This document shows positions 1 through 11,408 of a stretch of 64,000 bases of DNA, one piece after another (positions within the stretch are counted from its first letter, which is position 1; each line of letters opens with the position of its first letter). The notes below the pieces were generated by a model that saw only the letters and a program-made list of their open reading frames with translations, made no database searches and was not told the DNA's origin. The DNA is from Plotosus lineatus (lineage: Eukaryota > Chordata > Actinopteri > Siluriformes > Plotosidae), in NCBI GenBank assembly GCA_024760905.1, contig CM045733.1, positions 36,592,501-36,656,500 on the forward strand, in the 5' to 3' direction. A program made the translations under genes and the position numbers.

Positions 1-1099
1 CAACATTATGTAGAAAAATGGTATTCCTTTTTGATACCAGTATATTTCGTGAAACAATTAAAATAATAAGGATAAGAATTTTATATGACTTACCGTCATA
101 TTTAGAAGCATTATCATCGATTATTTTGATGTTACTAGCAGCAGGGGAATGAATCATAACCCACTGCCAAGCCTTTGTTCACACAGTGCTATGACTCCAT
201 CACAAGTTCACAACATGTTGTGAGCGAACACTGAGTATCATTAAACAGAGGCATGTATCTATGAAAGGAGAAAGCTTTGATCATAATTGTGTTTATGTTG
301 TGTGCTGTTGAGTGAACAGGTAAGCACAGATGAGCACAAGGCCAAATTCTCCTGGAAAGAATATAAATACAGAATAAGAACTTTTCAGTGGGATTTTATC
401 AGAACTTTTAGAATATAGTTCATAGAATAGAATGAATTTAATTTAAAATGGAATAAAATCATCAATCTTTTCACATTTGTACAAAAAAAAAATCCTGGTT
501 GAGCATTACTACATTTGCATGTTGCTTTTATAATCACCAAGGGACATTCAGATTACCTGAATAGAAATAAATGAATGCCTTATTTTTAGAGTACACAAGT
601 ATTTGTGAATCTTTTAATAGCATGATTTAACTGGCAGCATTCAGCTTATTTATATTCAGTGTTACTGCTCATTGGAGGGAAAGTAGAATAGAATACAGCT
701 GGCTTTTATTTTTCCTGTCGGAAACATGTCACAGAATGAAAAACAAGTAAATTTTACTCCTGGTCAGGACAACCGACAATGTAATGTTGTGCAGTTAATA
801 GTGTTTAGTATATACTATGTGGGAGAAGCATGATCCGATTGGTGTGTTATCTCAGGAATAATAATAATAATAAAAAAAAAACATTTGTCAGAGAGGCTAG
901 CATTTCACTCAAAATGAAACACACTCAGTTTGCCACATTCTATTGGGAGAGGCCTCGTCGTCATCATGTTACATAGCAACATAGCTGTTATTTCAACTTG
1001 AAGTAAAGTGCTCACCTGACCTGTCTCTTTCATTGAAAATACATGTATATAAAAACTATAACGATATTCTTTTAGGCTGTTTTTAATATTCATCATCAT

Positions 1100-1215
1100 C
1101 CATTTTCAGAACCACTTAATCATAATATGGTTCGCGAGGAGGCTGGCGCCCATCTCAGCTGACTTTGGGTGAGGGCGGGGTACACCCTGGACAGCTTGCC
1201 AAGCCATCGCGGGGC
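1100..1215 (-). repeat. L2-like LINE/SINE 3' tail
   Basis: Read on the minus strand this is the recurring module GGCTTGG..AGCTGTCCAGGGTGTACC, then CAGCTGAGATGGGCGCCAGC, ending in an ATTAAGTGGTTCTGAAAATG-type tail. The same module ends many repeats in this window and resembles the 3' end of fish L2/Maui-type LINEs and their SINEs. Confidence 0.7.
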
Positions 1216-1735
1216 CTGTTTTTCACATTGTTTCTACATTAAACCTGCGTAAACTTTTGAAGAATGTTAGAGACACCTGCTTGTGTATGTAGTCAGAGCC
1301 AACTTGCATTTTATAGTTTTAGAGATCATGTGTTTCCTGTTTTGTTGTTGTAAAAATTATCCGATTTCCTTGATTTGTAGGTGAAATACATCTGTATGAG
1401 TGAGCAGGTGTACAGATGTAAAGATCCATCATATAAAAGAAAACAGTAAAAGTTCAATAACACAATTCAACAAACCGTTTCATACTCCTGCTTGTGTTTC
1501 GTGCTGTTTTTAGTTTGCCTGTCTGAGTTAAATTGTGTGTTTTTTATTCTGTGCGAGTCTAAGTGGTGATGCATGGGTCTCTGTTTTTGTTTTTTGTTTT
1601 AATTTCATTATTATTGTTTTTATGCTGCCCATTGTCATGCAGGTCAGCCATTCATAAAATCCATCCATCAACTCAGGCATGGACATGGGACAATCATTAA
1701 AGTCATGTTCTCCACCTATGGGACGTTGCTCAATA

Positions 1736-2063
1736 GAGAGATTTCCTTTCGGCTTTTTCCCTTTATCAGGGGTTGCCACAGCGAATGATTCGCACGTTTG
1801 ATTTGGCATAGGTTTTTACGTCGGATGCCCTTTCTTGCACAACCCTTTAGCAAGGGACAGAAACACGCTGACGGCTTTGCAGCTACTCTTTACGAAAGTC
1901 AGCCATGGTTCTTTTACATGAACCTCTCACCATAGACAGTGAGAGACATGGCCCGCCTTTGATAACCCAGTTAGCTGCACTGGGGGGACGGTGACAACCT
2001 TGTGGAGAGTGGGACTGGAACCCCCAGCTCCCTATACCACCAGGCCACCACTGCCACGGGGGT
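1736..2063 (-). mobile_element. SINE family A, RTE-tailed, full length with 11-bp TSD
   Basis: On the minus strand the element starts with a tRNA-like head (A box GGCCTGGTGG, degenerate B box). It continues through the shared body (CAGTGCAGCTAACTGGG, GAGACATGG, CGACGTAAAAACC) and ends in an RTE-type tail (GTGGCAACCCCTGATAAAG..CCGAAAGG). Direct repeats GTTGCTCAATA at 1725-1735 and 2064-2074 flank it exactly, so it inserted by target-primed reverse transcription. It has no coding capacity and presumably depends on the RTE LINE family in this window. Confidence 0.88.
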
Positions 2064-2074
2064 GTTGCTCAATA

Positions 2075-3635
2075 CCTCAGCTAAAACATAAACAAAAAAC
2101 AGAGAAAAGTCTGGGCTTTTTTAATTAGTCTGAACAGCTGTTATCCCAAATTGATTTATTATTATTATTATTATTTAAATCATGCCAGAGATACTATTGT
2201 CCTGAAGTCTGTTTCAACTAGTTCAGCGCAAAGTGTGGTGGTTTGTCCCAAAGTGCTATATTTTTAGAACTTTTTGTATCCATTGGTCCCAAGGGTAAAG
2301 TTCAGTATGAATTCAGCCCAAAAGAAGCAAACCATTTAGGGTAATAAATCTGTCTCTGCATGAACATACAACCAAACATGTCGGGTTAAACGATCAAAAT
2401 AATTCGCTTTGCACAGCTTTGCACAGCAGTAGAATATCATCTTGAGTACATGTACAAAAATCATCCTGTATTTTTTCTATATAGTGTAATGTGTTGAACT
2501 AAATCCTGTATGACTGATTTAAAATGTACTCTATATACATTCTTCTATTTAATCCTTTAACTTCTGATGTCTCTGCATTTTTATCTGTGAAACACATACT
2601 TTCTCTTTCAAACTCAGAGGATAACTAAATGGCAAAATCAGCCAACTTCCCATGGCTTGACCACAGATGGTGTGAAAACATCGTAACCGTTCAGGGGGAA
2701 TGATGATAGAATAAATAATTTTCTTTGTTTATGTTCATTACACCCATGAGTCTGCTGACTTAAAACTGAAACATCACTGGAGCCTTTGGAATGGAAATGT
2801 ATTTGGCCAGTCAATCTGTGCAATCATGTGACTTTGCAGCAGCGCTGGTCACTAAGGATATATTAAGGATTAATATATTAATATATTAAGGATATATTTA
2901 AGGATATATTACTGTATATTCTTAATTTTGATAGTGTTTCAAAATTTATATTTGGCTTAGACTGTCACTAAATGAAGTGAGCAAAACTGACCTTATCTGT
3001 GTACCAAAGTTAGTACTACAGGCAGCAGCATTTCTGCCATACCTAAATATTGTTTCTTGGCTGATGACCTGACCGGTGTATTTTCTCTCTTTCCTTTGTT
3101 TATAATAAGGACTGCAGAGGTTTGTGACAGTTGGTTTAGATCTAATATCTTTATAGAGTTGTTTGTGTGTTTCACTGGTGTGAACCTGTAAATAATGATA
3201 AGTGCTTGTCAAACCTGACATCAGCTGCATCTTTTTAAATACAATTCAGAGACGGTTTGGGATGTTTGGCAAAATGTGTCCTGATTGGGAATGAAATTAC
3301 TTGGCTTCAGTGACATATGATATCACCACTGTGGGCCATGCTGTATTCAGTGCACTTTGTCTGTCCAATATTGTTATTTCTAAAAGCAAGCTTTGCATGA
3401 ATAGTGTTATAGTAAGGAAGAATTTCCAATAGCACCTTGCCGGCTTAAATGGAAAACTTTTTTGGAGGAGAACTTGAGGTTACTGGTTTCTGGTTCTGTG
3501 TGGTGAGGACTGTGTTGTGTTTGCCAGGTTAGCATTTACAAATCTACTGAATTTTTTTTGCCTTATTTCCCTTAGTGTGACTTCTATAGAGTGTTACAGT
3601 GATTTCCACAGTCATTATTTCTTCTTCAAAGGTGG
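2075..3635. other. AT-rich intronic DNA, nothing recognised
   Basis: No conserved coding frame, structured repeat or RNA gene is apparent. A small imperfect ATATTAAGGAT-rich tract lies near 2855-2920. Confidence 0.5.
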
Positions 3636-3639
3636 AATA

Positions 3640-3760
3640 TTGACATAGGGGTTAGAATGTCTGCCACACAGCAAGAAAGTTTGGGGTTTACTTAATTTGA
3701 TTATGATCGTGGGGAGGTGGAGCCTATCTCAGCTGACTCTAGACGGTTATATTTACTTTT
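3640..3760. repeat. Fragments of a SINE B head and an inverted L2-like tail
   Basis: GGGGTTAGAATGTCTGCC..CAGCAAGAAAG matches the start of the SINE B elements elsewhere in the window. It is followed by GGGGAGGTGGAGCCTATCTC, a minus-strand L2-like tail. Both are short and decayed. Confidence 0.45.
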
Positions 3761-3798
3761 GCCATCACTGTGCATTGTGTGTGGATCAGAGTTATTCA

Positions 3799-3998
<200 letters not shown>

Positions 3999-3999
3999 G

Positions 4000-5185
4000 T
4001 TTCCAATTGAAACTGCTGTCTGTTATATTTGGGTTTAACATATGAAATCCAAGACAGTATATCAGAATTTCCTGATGTTTACATCTAGCTGTGTCAGACA
4101 CATAACGTGGCATCTTTGGGTGGCAGTCTTCCAATTTTTAGATGAGAATAGCCGTGTAAAGCTGTTGAACCATTGACATGAGAAAATCGATACAATCTTC
4201 ATTTGTGATGCCTTTATAGGTGTAAACTGCAGCTTCTTCCAGGTGTGCGGACAATATCACTCATCTCCTCTTTTGTTGGAATAAGCTTTGTTTTGTTATT
4301 TGCTCAATAATGTCCCTCCCTATTAAATTGGATGCATTTTTTTTTGGAAATTATTAGACGGCATGCTTCTGTTAGCCTCTAGGGTTATTCTGCTGCTACC
4401 ATGAGTTATATCATCAATAAAGATTAGTGATAACGATATAGAAGCAGTAAATGTGCGTGTCAAGATGCTGCAACTATCACCATCACCGCTTCACCCATGA
4501 ACTCATTTGCTTTTCAGCTCCTTTTTTTGCCACCATTTGGTCTTTCTTCCATCTTGATTGAGATTCATCTATTATTTTTTTTGTGGATTAGAGTCTGATG
4601 TTGATTCTGCTTCTTAATCAGGCGTCACATGGGATGATGGTTCTGATAGTGGTTATGCATGGTTTCAACCTGAAATTTCATGGTGGCTCACAAAACAATG
4701 CCATGTAGCAGCCTTGTAGCTGCCATGTTGACATCTTTTGCAACCTTTCTAAATTGCATTCATTACAACTGCATCACAATTTATTTACATTGTGTTTTCA
4801 CCTACTTCTCACACTTGTTTTTCCACACTGGCCTGCTTTTTGTCAGCCTTTGTCCTCTGAAAGGTGTCTTCAAACTGTAAAGCAGACTGTTAAAAATAAT
4901 CCCCACAGTAAAAATCACATGAACGTTTCCTTGAAAGAGTCTTAGAGAACAAACTATTTGGAACACAGTGCTACAGCACTATAGGAAACTAAAGGAAACA
5001 TATGGTGGGAAAACAACCAAACAAAGTAAAAACAATGACATCAAGGATGTCTTTCGGAATAAAGTGCAAAGGAGGCTAAAGTATATACTGTAAGCAGGAT
5101 AATAACTGATTTTCTGATTTTTGTTTTAATTTAATTATTTTGTTCAGTTTATGTGGCATGCTGTCGTAGATTTTACCATAGCACT
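4000..5185. other. Intronic DNA, nothing recognised
   Basis: I see no coding, RNA or repeat structure that I can name in this stretch. Confidence 0.5.
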
Positions 5186-5189
5186 TCAT

Positions 5190-5375
5190 AGCAAGAATAT
5201 CCTGGATTCAAGTCCCTTACTTGGTGAGGGTTTTTCTCTATGGAGTTTGAAAGCGATCCCAGAGCTTTTGTAAGTTTTCTCCAGCTACTTCGGTTGCCTT
5301 CCAAAGTCCAAAGACATGTGCATTATGTCAGTTGGTTGTTCCAGGCTGCCCCTAGGTATGAATGTGAACGTTTTA
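5190..5375 (+). repeat. SINE B fragment
   Basis: The landmarks CAAGAATATCCTGGATTCAA, TATGGAGTTTG, CCAAAGTCCAAAGACATG and TGCCCCTAGGTATGAATG follow the SINE B order (head, GGAGTTTGCATGTTC, CAGTCCAAA, CCCTAGGTGTGA). The L2-like tail is missing. Confidence 0.7.
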
Positions 5376-5379
5376 AATA

Positions 5380-6435
5380 TATTTGTTTCTATTTAATTTA
5401 TGTCAGGTGGAGTATTAAATTTGTTAAACACAGTACTGTATATCTATGTATAACTTTTTTTTTTTTTTTAAGAATGTCTTAATAAAATCTCATTAAGCGG
5501 AAGCTTATGCCAGTTTCCTTCGCATCAGTCGACGAGTAATTTGTCTTATCCCGGAGGGTATGCTAGTTCAGAGAATAAAGTTATCTTCCCAGTATTTTTC
5601 TTGCACCAATTTATTCTGTTGGGTGGACAGACAAATGAGACCATGGCAAGTTGTCTTAGCATGGTAAGGCTTTTAATAGGAGTTAAATTCACAATCATCA
5701 TCCCAGTACACTAACCACTACATAACCAGCCCCACTACTTTTAGTATGCAACTGTTCTCTTTTTTTTTGGCACCATTCTGTGTGCACTCTAGAGACTGTT
5801 TTTAAGAGATCACTGTTTTCATCATTTTGTTGTTTGATGTGAACATTACCTGACCTGTATCTGCACAATTTTATACGCTGTACTGCTGCCACATGACAGC
5901 TGATTAGAAACTGTAATAATATACAGATATATATAGATGCTCTGAATAAAGTGGATGGCATGCAGATGTAGATTGATAAACATTTCATAGCTAAATTTTT
6001 AGCCATAGCCTGCACTGGTCTCATGCTGCTAGTGAAATCAATTAATGCTTGTAATAAGAGTACCCTGGAGTACTGTATGGTACATGCACAAGACACTCAT
6101 TCGTCTAGGGTTACAAATGATTAAATAGTATGCACTATCCACTTTATATAAACACCTGTCAGACTTGGAGAGTGCTTTGGGAAGAGTTCTGAAGTCAGTC
6201 TCAGCATTCAAGTTTTATGGCTTCCTCTTTATTAATTTGGCAATAGTTAACTTCCAGCCTGAGCTGGAGCCTGAAATACTACATGTTTATTTTCTAGTTT
6301 TTTGGTATCCAGTGAAAATAAAGCATGTATGAGTGTTTATCAGGGTGGGGGTGAAGGTTGGGCGTCTGGAATAAAAGAAATACTGTACAGTATTTGAATG
6401 TTAAAGCACCACAACTCTTCTCTCGCTATATATAT
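5380..6435. other. Intronic DNA, nothing recognised
   Basis: A 132-codon minus-strand frame (5698-6096) shows no family resemblance and has no clear promoter or splice context. I treat it as chance. Confidence 0.5.
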
Positions 6436-6439
6436 ATAA

Positions 6440-6540
6440 AACTCAAGTAAGCTCCACACAGAAACACCCGAGCTGGGAATTGAATCCAGGCCTTCTTGCT
6501 GTCAGTGATGTGCATTCAGTGGAGGCAGAGCCACCCCGGT
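6440..6540 (-). repeat. SINE B 5' fragment
   Basis: CTCCACACAGAAACACCCGA and GAATTGAATCCAGGCCTTC.. are the minus-strand head of SINE B, including its degenerate B box. Confidence 0.7.
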
Positions 6541-6544
6541 TAAT

Positions 6545-7595
6545 CTTGAAAAGAAAAAAAGTTTATCATTAAATATAAGAATTGTTAATATTTGTCAGCT
6601 GTTAGGTATTACAAATCTTTGTACCATTAGAATCCAATACTAAGATTCTTTTTTCAATAAAGAAAAGTAGAATTTCCATATGTCCCATTCAAATATAGGG
6701 AGGAGCTGGAGGTGAGGTAATGCTTTGCTTTATATGGTGGAATCCCTCACAACTGCTCTGCTATGCGATGCAAATAGTGTGTCGCTGTCCATCTATATAT
6801 TGCAGAAAAAAGCTTTCAAATACTCTTATTATATGCTTTGCCTTTTAATAATATTGGTAATGTATAAAATGTATTTTTGACTCATGGCAGATGGTGCTTG
6901 TTAGACCATAGATTCTTGTGCCACCTAAAGTCTTCATCTGTTGTTAATATTTCCTTTACAATCCGCCTTATGAAAATGGAAGATTACATTACCAAGCTGA
7001 GAAAATTCGCAACTCTGGACTTTTAATAAAAACAAGAGGTAATAACTAAAGGAAGACCAAACACAGTTGTAATAAATTTTAACCTCAAATGAAATATGCT
7101 TCAACAAGAAGAAGAAGATCATTGTGTAAAGAACGCTGATATGAGATATAAAACAAAACACATTTTCTGAAAAAAAATGTGATTTATTTTAAAAGGTACT
7201 AAAATAGATGGAAACATGAATTGGGATTGCATCACACCACACATCAAACACTGTACTAACTGTGTGGACAGTTATGCCATTGCTTCTCTCTTTGGTTCTT
7301 TGGTATTTATATAATGTTTGTTGTGAATCAAAGCAGACGACCACTACATTAATCACTGTGCCGCATACATATATATTATTATTATTATTTTTTTCTTCCT
7401 AGAGGGGGCATCACAGTAAATAATTCAGAAGCAATGCACAAGGTATTTTCAGAGCACGGAGGAATACACACGGTAGACTACCAAGTTAATTGGCCTGGAA
7501 AAGCCATTTGGAGGGAGCTCGTAAATCAACATTTTGCTCATTGGATGGGTAGATTTTTGGTGGGATCAAAGCTCGTATCATAGTAAATTTGTTAT
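6545..7595. other. Intronic DNA, nothing recognised
   Basis: AT-rich sequence with a short (TTA)n near 7374-7388. No coding or RNA feature is evident. Confidence 0.5.
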
Positions 7596-7599
7596 AAGT

Positions 7600-8136
7600 G
7601 TTCTCATCCAGGTTTGTTTTCAATCGTTCCATTTGTTTGAAACTTCTTAATGATTCCTTTGACAGTAGATAGGGACAGATGCAGGCGAGGGCTATTTTCT
7701 TGTAGCCATTGCCTGACTTGTGAAGGTCGACACACATCTGCCGTACTTGAGTGGTGTGCTTTTTTGTCTTTCCTCTGTTGAAAAGTGCATAAGAGAAATG
7801 GCCTCTGTGCCACGTCATATTTAAACCCCAGGTAAACAGAAAGGGACGAATTATGAATTAAATATTCCTAGATACTCTAATCAACTTTGTAGACTACTGT
7901 AGAAATGACAGAAATACTTCAATTACATTTATTTCCTAATAATTAGTAGGGGTGCCAAGTTGTGATGTTATGAAAAAAATATATTCTTCACCATTTTTTT
8001 CCCCATCTTAAAAGTTGGAGGTGAAATTTTTCTACAATTTTCAGTGTGAGAGTCTGCTTCTGCAATAAAAAAATAATTTATTTTAAGGATTTTAACACAG
8101 TTTACCCAGCAGTACCAATGAACATGGAAGGCAGTG
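7600..8136 (-). mobile_element. Tc1-like family A, N-terminal part plus terminal repeat
   Basis: This matches 15898-16459 throughout. On the minus strand it starts with the terminal repeat (starting at 8136), a leader, then a decayed Tc1 transposase N-terminus containing TTQVRQMCVDLHKSGNGYKK, a helix-turn-helix DNA-binding region. The catalytic region is absent. The end next to TA is degenerate (GCAGTG for CACTG). Confidence 0.75.
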
Positions 8137-8159
8137 TATGTATGTATGTATGTATGTGG

Positions 8160-8490
8160 GGGAAGTGGTGGCACGGTGGTATGGTGCTGGATTGCCAACC
8201 TTAAGATAGGGCGTTCAAGCCCCACTATCAACGGTTGTCACTGCTGTTCCTGCAGTGCAGATAACTTGGTTATTAAAGGCCGGCCATGTCTCTCACTGTC
8301 CATGGTGTGAGGCATGTAAAAGAACCATTGCTAATTTTCAACAAGAGTTTGCTCTTTAGCTGTCAGTGTGCTTCTGCCCCATGATGGCCTGGTGAGCTGT
8401 CCAGAATACACGCTTCCCTGACCCACAGTTGGCTGACGTGGGCACCAGCCTCCCCGTGACCATAATTAGGATTAAGCAGTTGAGAAAATG
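8160..8490 (+). mobile_element. SINE family A with L2-like tail
   Basis: It has a tRNA-like head (GTGGTGGCACGGTGGTATGG, TTCAAGCCCC) and the family A body (CAGTGCAGATAACTTGG, CATGTCTCTCACTGTC, GGCATGTAAAAGAACCATTG). The tail is the L2 type (GATGGCCTGGTGAGCTGTCC, GTGGGCACCAGCCTCCCC, AATTAGGATTAAGCAG) instead of the RTE type. A clear TSD was not found. Confidence 0.8.
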
Positions 8491-8689
8491 AGTGTGTATA
8501 CAGTATATTATAAAACAGATTTTTAGTTGAATAGAATAACAGCATTGAGAAAACTGCCGGTTTATCTGTTTTTCAGTACATTATGAGCACTAAGAGACAG
8601 GCTTGGATTTTTCATCTCTCTCCTACTATAAATGTGTCCCATCCTTACAACATAAAAAATTCTGCACAATCTTAATTTTATGACATGAT

Positions 8690-9680
8690 AAAATGAAAAA
8701 ACCTTTCTCAATCCCAGGACATACTTTGAATTTCAAGGGGGTGTTTTTTGGCTTGTTGATGGCTTTCAAACTGGTATCATGGTCAAGTCATGGTTGCTGC
8801 CCATATCTACTTCTGGGAAGGTTCTTGTTTTTGGTCTGTTTATTGTGTTCTGTGCTATCTTTACACGTTGATGCTATGATGTTATCAATCTGGTGGTCTT
8901 CACAGTTGCGAGCATGCCAGTTGCATCTTTGTACTCTCCGAGTATATTTGACAGATTCAAGTTGTTGTGGCTGGCAAATTCTAAAAGGCAGATTCTTCTC
9001 TCATTGGACAAATCATTGTAGGAAGGGCTGATGAAATCTTGCCAGTTGTTTCCTGTATCTTTGCCTATTTTAGCATTTGATTCTTCTTGGACGATCAGTA
9101 TGTCTTTCTTGTCTGTTTTATCGGCAACTTCTTGCAACTTCTCATACAACATTCCAACTTGTTTATCATCATAGCTTATTGTTAGAGCATAGACCGAATT
9201 AACTCCCCCAGTGCGGCTAACTGGGTTATCAAAGGCGGGCCATGTCTCTCACTGTCTATGGTGAGAGGCATGTAAAAGAACCATTGCTGACTTTCGTAAA
9301 GAGTAGGCTGCAAAGTCGTCAGTGTGTTTCTGTCCCTTGCTAAAAGGGTTGTGACAGGAAGGGCATCCGACGTAAAAACCTCTGCCAAATCAAACGTGAG
9401 AATCAGATGATTCGCTGTGGCAACTCCCAAGTAAAAGGGAAAAAGCCAAAAGGAAGACAGACAGACAGACCGAATTAACTGTGATACTGAAGCGCATTGC
9501 TCACAGACGACTGGTCATTAGCCTGCTTGACATTGGTTGGCATCCTAAGATTGTCTTCTTGATGGACTAGGAATTCTGCTCCAATTACATGCCTATCTTT
9601 TTCTACATTATAATAGAATGTGTGACCTTTATCCGTCTCTATTTCTCCCACATTGCATTCCATCTGACTTCATAGAGCCC
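8690..9680 (-). pseudogene. APE-type LINE endonuclease fragment, split by a SINE
   Basis: With the SINE at 9205-9466 removed, the minus strand gives a decayed AP-endonuclease-like domain of a non-LTR retrotransposon. Landmarks are VYALTISYDDKQVGMLYEKL (from the VYAPT..D motif), KKDILIVQEESNAKIGKD (from GDxNAKxG), NERRICLLEFASHNNLNLSN and downstream HQIDNI. This LINE differs from the RTE family elsewhere in the window and from the 55-58 kb LINE. Several key residues are mutated and stops are present. No reverse transcriptase part follows. Confidence 0.75.
9205..9466 (+). mobile_element. SINE family A, RTE-tailed, 5'-truncated, 14-bp TSD
   Basis: The copy starts in the body (CCCCCAGTGCGGCTAACTGG) and ends in the RTE tail (GCTGTGGCAACTCCC..AAAGGAAGACAGACAG). 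AGACCGAATTAACT at 9191-9204 and 9467-9480 is a perfect TSD. The insertion splits an older LINE endonuclease fragment, which dates it as younger. Confidence 0.9.
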
Positions 9681-10141
9681 AACGAGGTGTCATGTCTTGA
9701 AAGTTCAATCAATTTTTCCATATATTTTTTTTATATATGCACAGAAACTGGTCTTGTCACTATAACATGCATCATTATTGTGGCATACTAAGCATACTTA
9801 TTCTTCCTGGTGTCACACTCGACTCTATATCACATATCAAAAACACTACCAGGACGGTTTTCTTAGTCTTAAAAAAGTGACAAACTTTATTCTTCAATTA
9901 TTCTTCATTTGCAGCAGAGACAATTGTTCTATTTGTTTCACATTATGTCAGTATACAATTGGCAGTAAGGTGTTAATCATGATTGAAAACTGGTGAACAA
10001 AATCAAAATGTGAAATAAAGAATTAACATCAAAAACAGGCGAGGGTCATTTTATCAGTTAAAACAGTGAAGAAAACAGAACAAACACAAAACCCAGAAAG
10101 CAAAATGTGAATTCCAGACTTGGTGAAGTAAAAAAAAAAAA

Positions 10142-10495
10142 CACTGATGGGGTAGTGGTGGCGTGGTGGAAGGGTGCTGGATCACTGATCCCGAGGTCTG
10201 ATATTCAAGCCTGTGGGATGTCACTGCTGTCCCCCCACCCCCACCCCACCCCCAGTGCAGCTAGCTGGGTTGTCTAAAGGTGCCCATGTCTCTCACTGTC
10301 TATGGTGACTGGCATGTAAAAGAACCATCGCTGACTTTCGTCAAGAGTAGGCTGCATTGCCATCAGCGTTTTTCTGCCCTGTGATGGCCTAGCCAGCTAT
10401 CCAGGGTGTACTCTGTCCAGTTTCAGAGTTGGCTGAGATGGGCACCAGCCTCCCCATGACCTTAATTAAGATAAAGCATTTCAGAAAATGTATGA
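10142..10495 (+). mobile_element. SINE family A with L2-like tail
   Basis: The head GTAGTGGTGGCGTGGTGGAA and the body CAGTGCAGCTAGCTGGG, CATGTCTCTCACTGTC and GGCATGTAAAAGAACC are followed by the L2-type tail (GATGGCCTAGCCAGCTATCC, GATGGGCACCAGCCTCCCC, CTTAATTAAGATAAAGC). A C-rich tract lies at about 10232-10255. It abuts a SINE B-type unit with (TG)n. Confidence 0.8.
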
Positions 10496-10499
10496 ATGA

Positions 10500-10551
10500 G
10501 TTTAAAGACATGCACATTAGGCAAATTGACAAGACTAAATTGCCACTAGGG

Positions 10552-10617
<66 letters not shown>

Positions 10618-10722
10618 CTTGGTCTGAGATGGTCTAGTGAGCTGTTTAGGGTGCAATCTGCCCTTGTCCTATGATGGCTGAGATAGGTTTCAGCCTACCC
10701 ATGAACTTAGTAGGATGCATGT
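10500..10722 (+). repeat. SINE B 3' half with internal (TG)n
   Basis: It runs AAAGACATGCACATTAGGC, AATTGCCACTAGG, then (TG)n at 10554-10617, then the L2-like tail (GATGGTCTAGTGAGCTGTTT, GGCTGAGATAGGTTTCAGCC). The microsatellite occupies the same internal position as in the copies at 25.5, 28.5 and 41.1 kb. Confidence 0.75.
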
Positions 10723-11029
10723 ATATAATAATGTTAAAAGTAGGCTAGCTGCTGATCTAAAATACGTGATGGTGCTTGATTATAGACCTCTGGTATACAG
10801 GTATACAGTTGAAACAGTCCTGAAGTTAACAGGATAATATATGTAGACTGTATTTACATAAGAAATGTTTATTACTACATGGCAAAGTGGATCCATGGTA
10901 CAGACAACACAATCATCAACTTTATTTCATTCAGATTTTACTGTACATATTAAAGTCAGTTTTGACTACGACCTACAACCTCTTACTGGCTCTTCACCAT
11001 TTGTGATGACAGTCAGCAAGTTCTTTTTC

Positions 11030-11187
11030 TTTCCTCTCACCATTGATAGGCCATCATGACCAGGTATTGAAATCCATTTGGCTGCACTGGGGAGACAGCA
11101 GTGACAACCTGTTGATAGTGGGCCTTGAATCCTCAACCTTGGGATCAGTAATCTAGCACCCACCACAAGGCCACCACTGCCCTGACA
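11030..11187 (-). repeat. SINE family A 5' part
   Basis: On the minus strand the head (CAGTGGTGGCCTTGTGGTGG, GAGGATTCAAGGCCC) is followed by CAGTGCAGCCAAATGG and then lost. It has no tail and no TSD was found. Confidence 0.65.
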
Positions 11188-11408
11188 GACCAATTCATCC
11201 AATTCATGTGGCAAAATGAAAAATTGATTTGTATTATATAACCACAGCATGTGTTCATGTTTTCTTTTTCTTTTTTTTTTTTTTTTGACTGATTTAAATC
11301 AGATTTTGATACTTGAACATAACATAGACTATGACTGTTTTTTTATGTTGCAAGGGTTACCATGGAAATTATGACTAATATGAAATGTACTACATTTTAT
11401 AAAGGTGA

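Noticed and set aside
5698..6096. A 132-codon minus-strand frame as a possible gene
   Set aside because: No recognisable domain, no conservation clue and no splice or promoter context; chance length in a 64-kb window.
7486..7600. Extending the Tc1 family A copy leftward to 7380
   Set aside because: Similarity to the 15492-16459 copy begins near 7600. Sequence to the left does not match.
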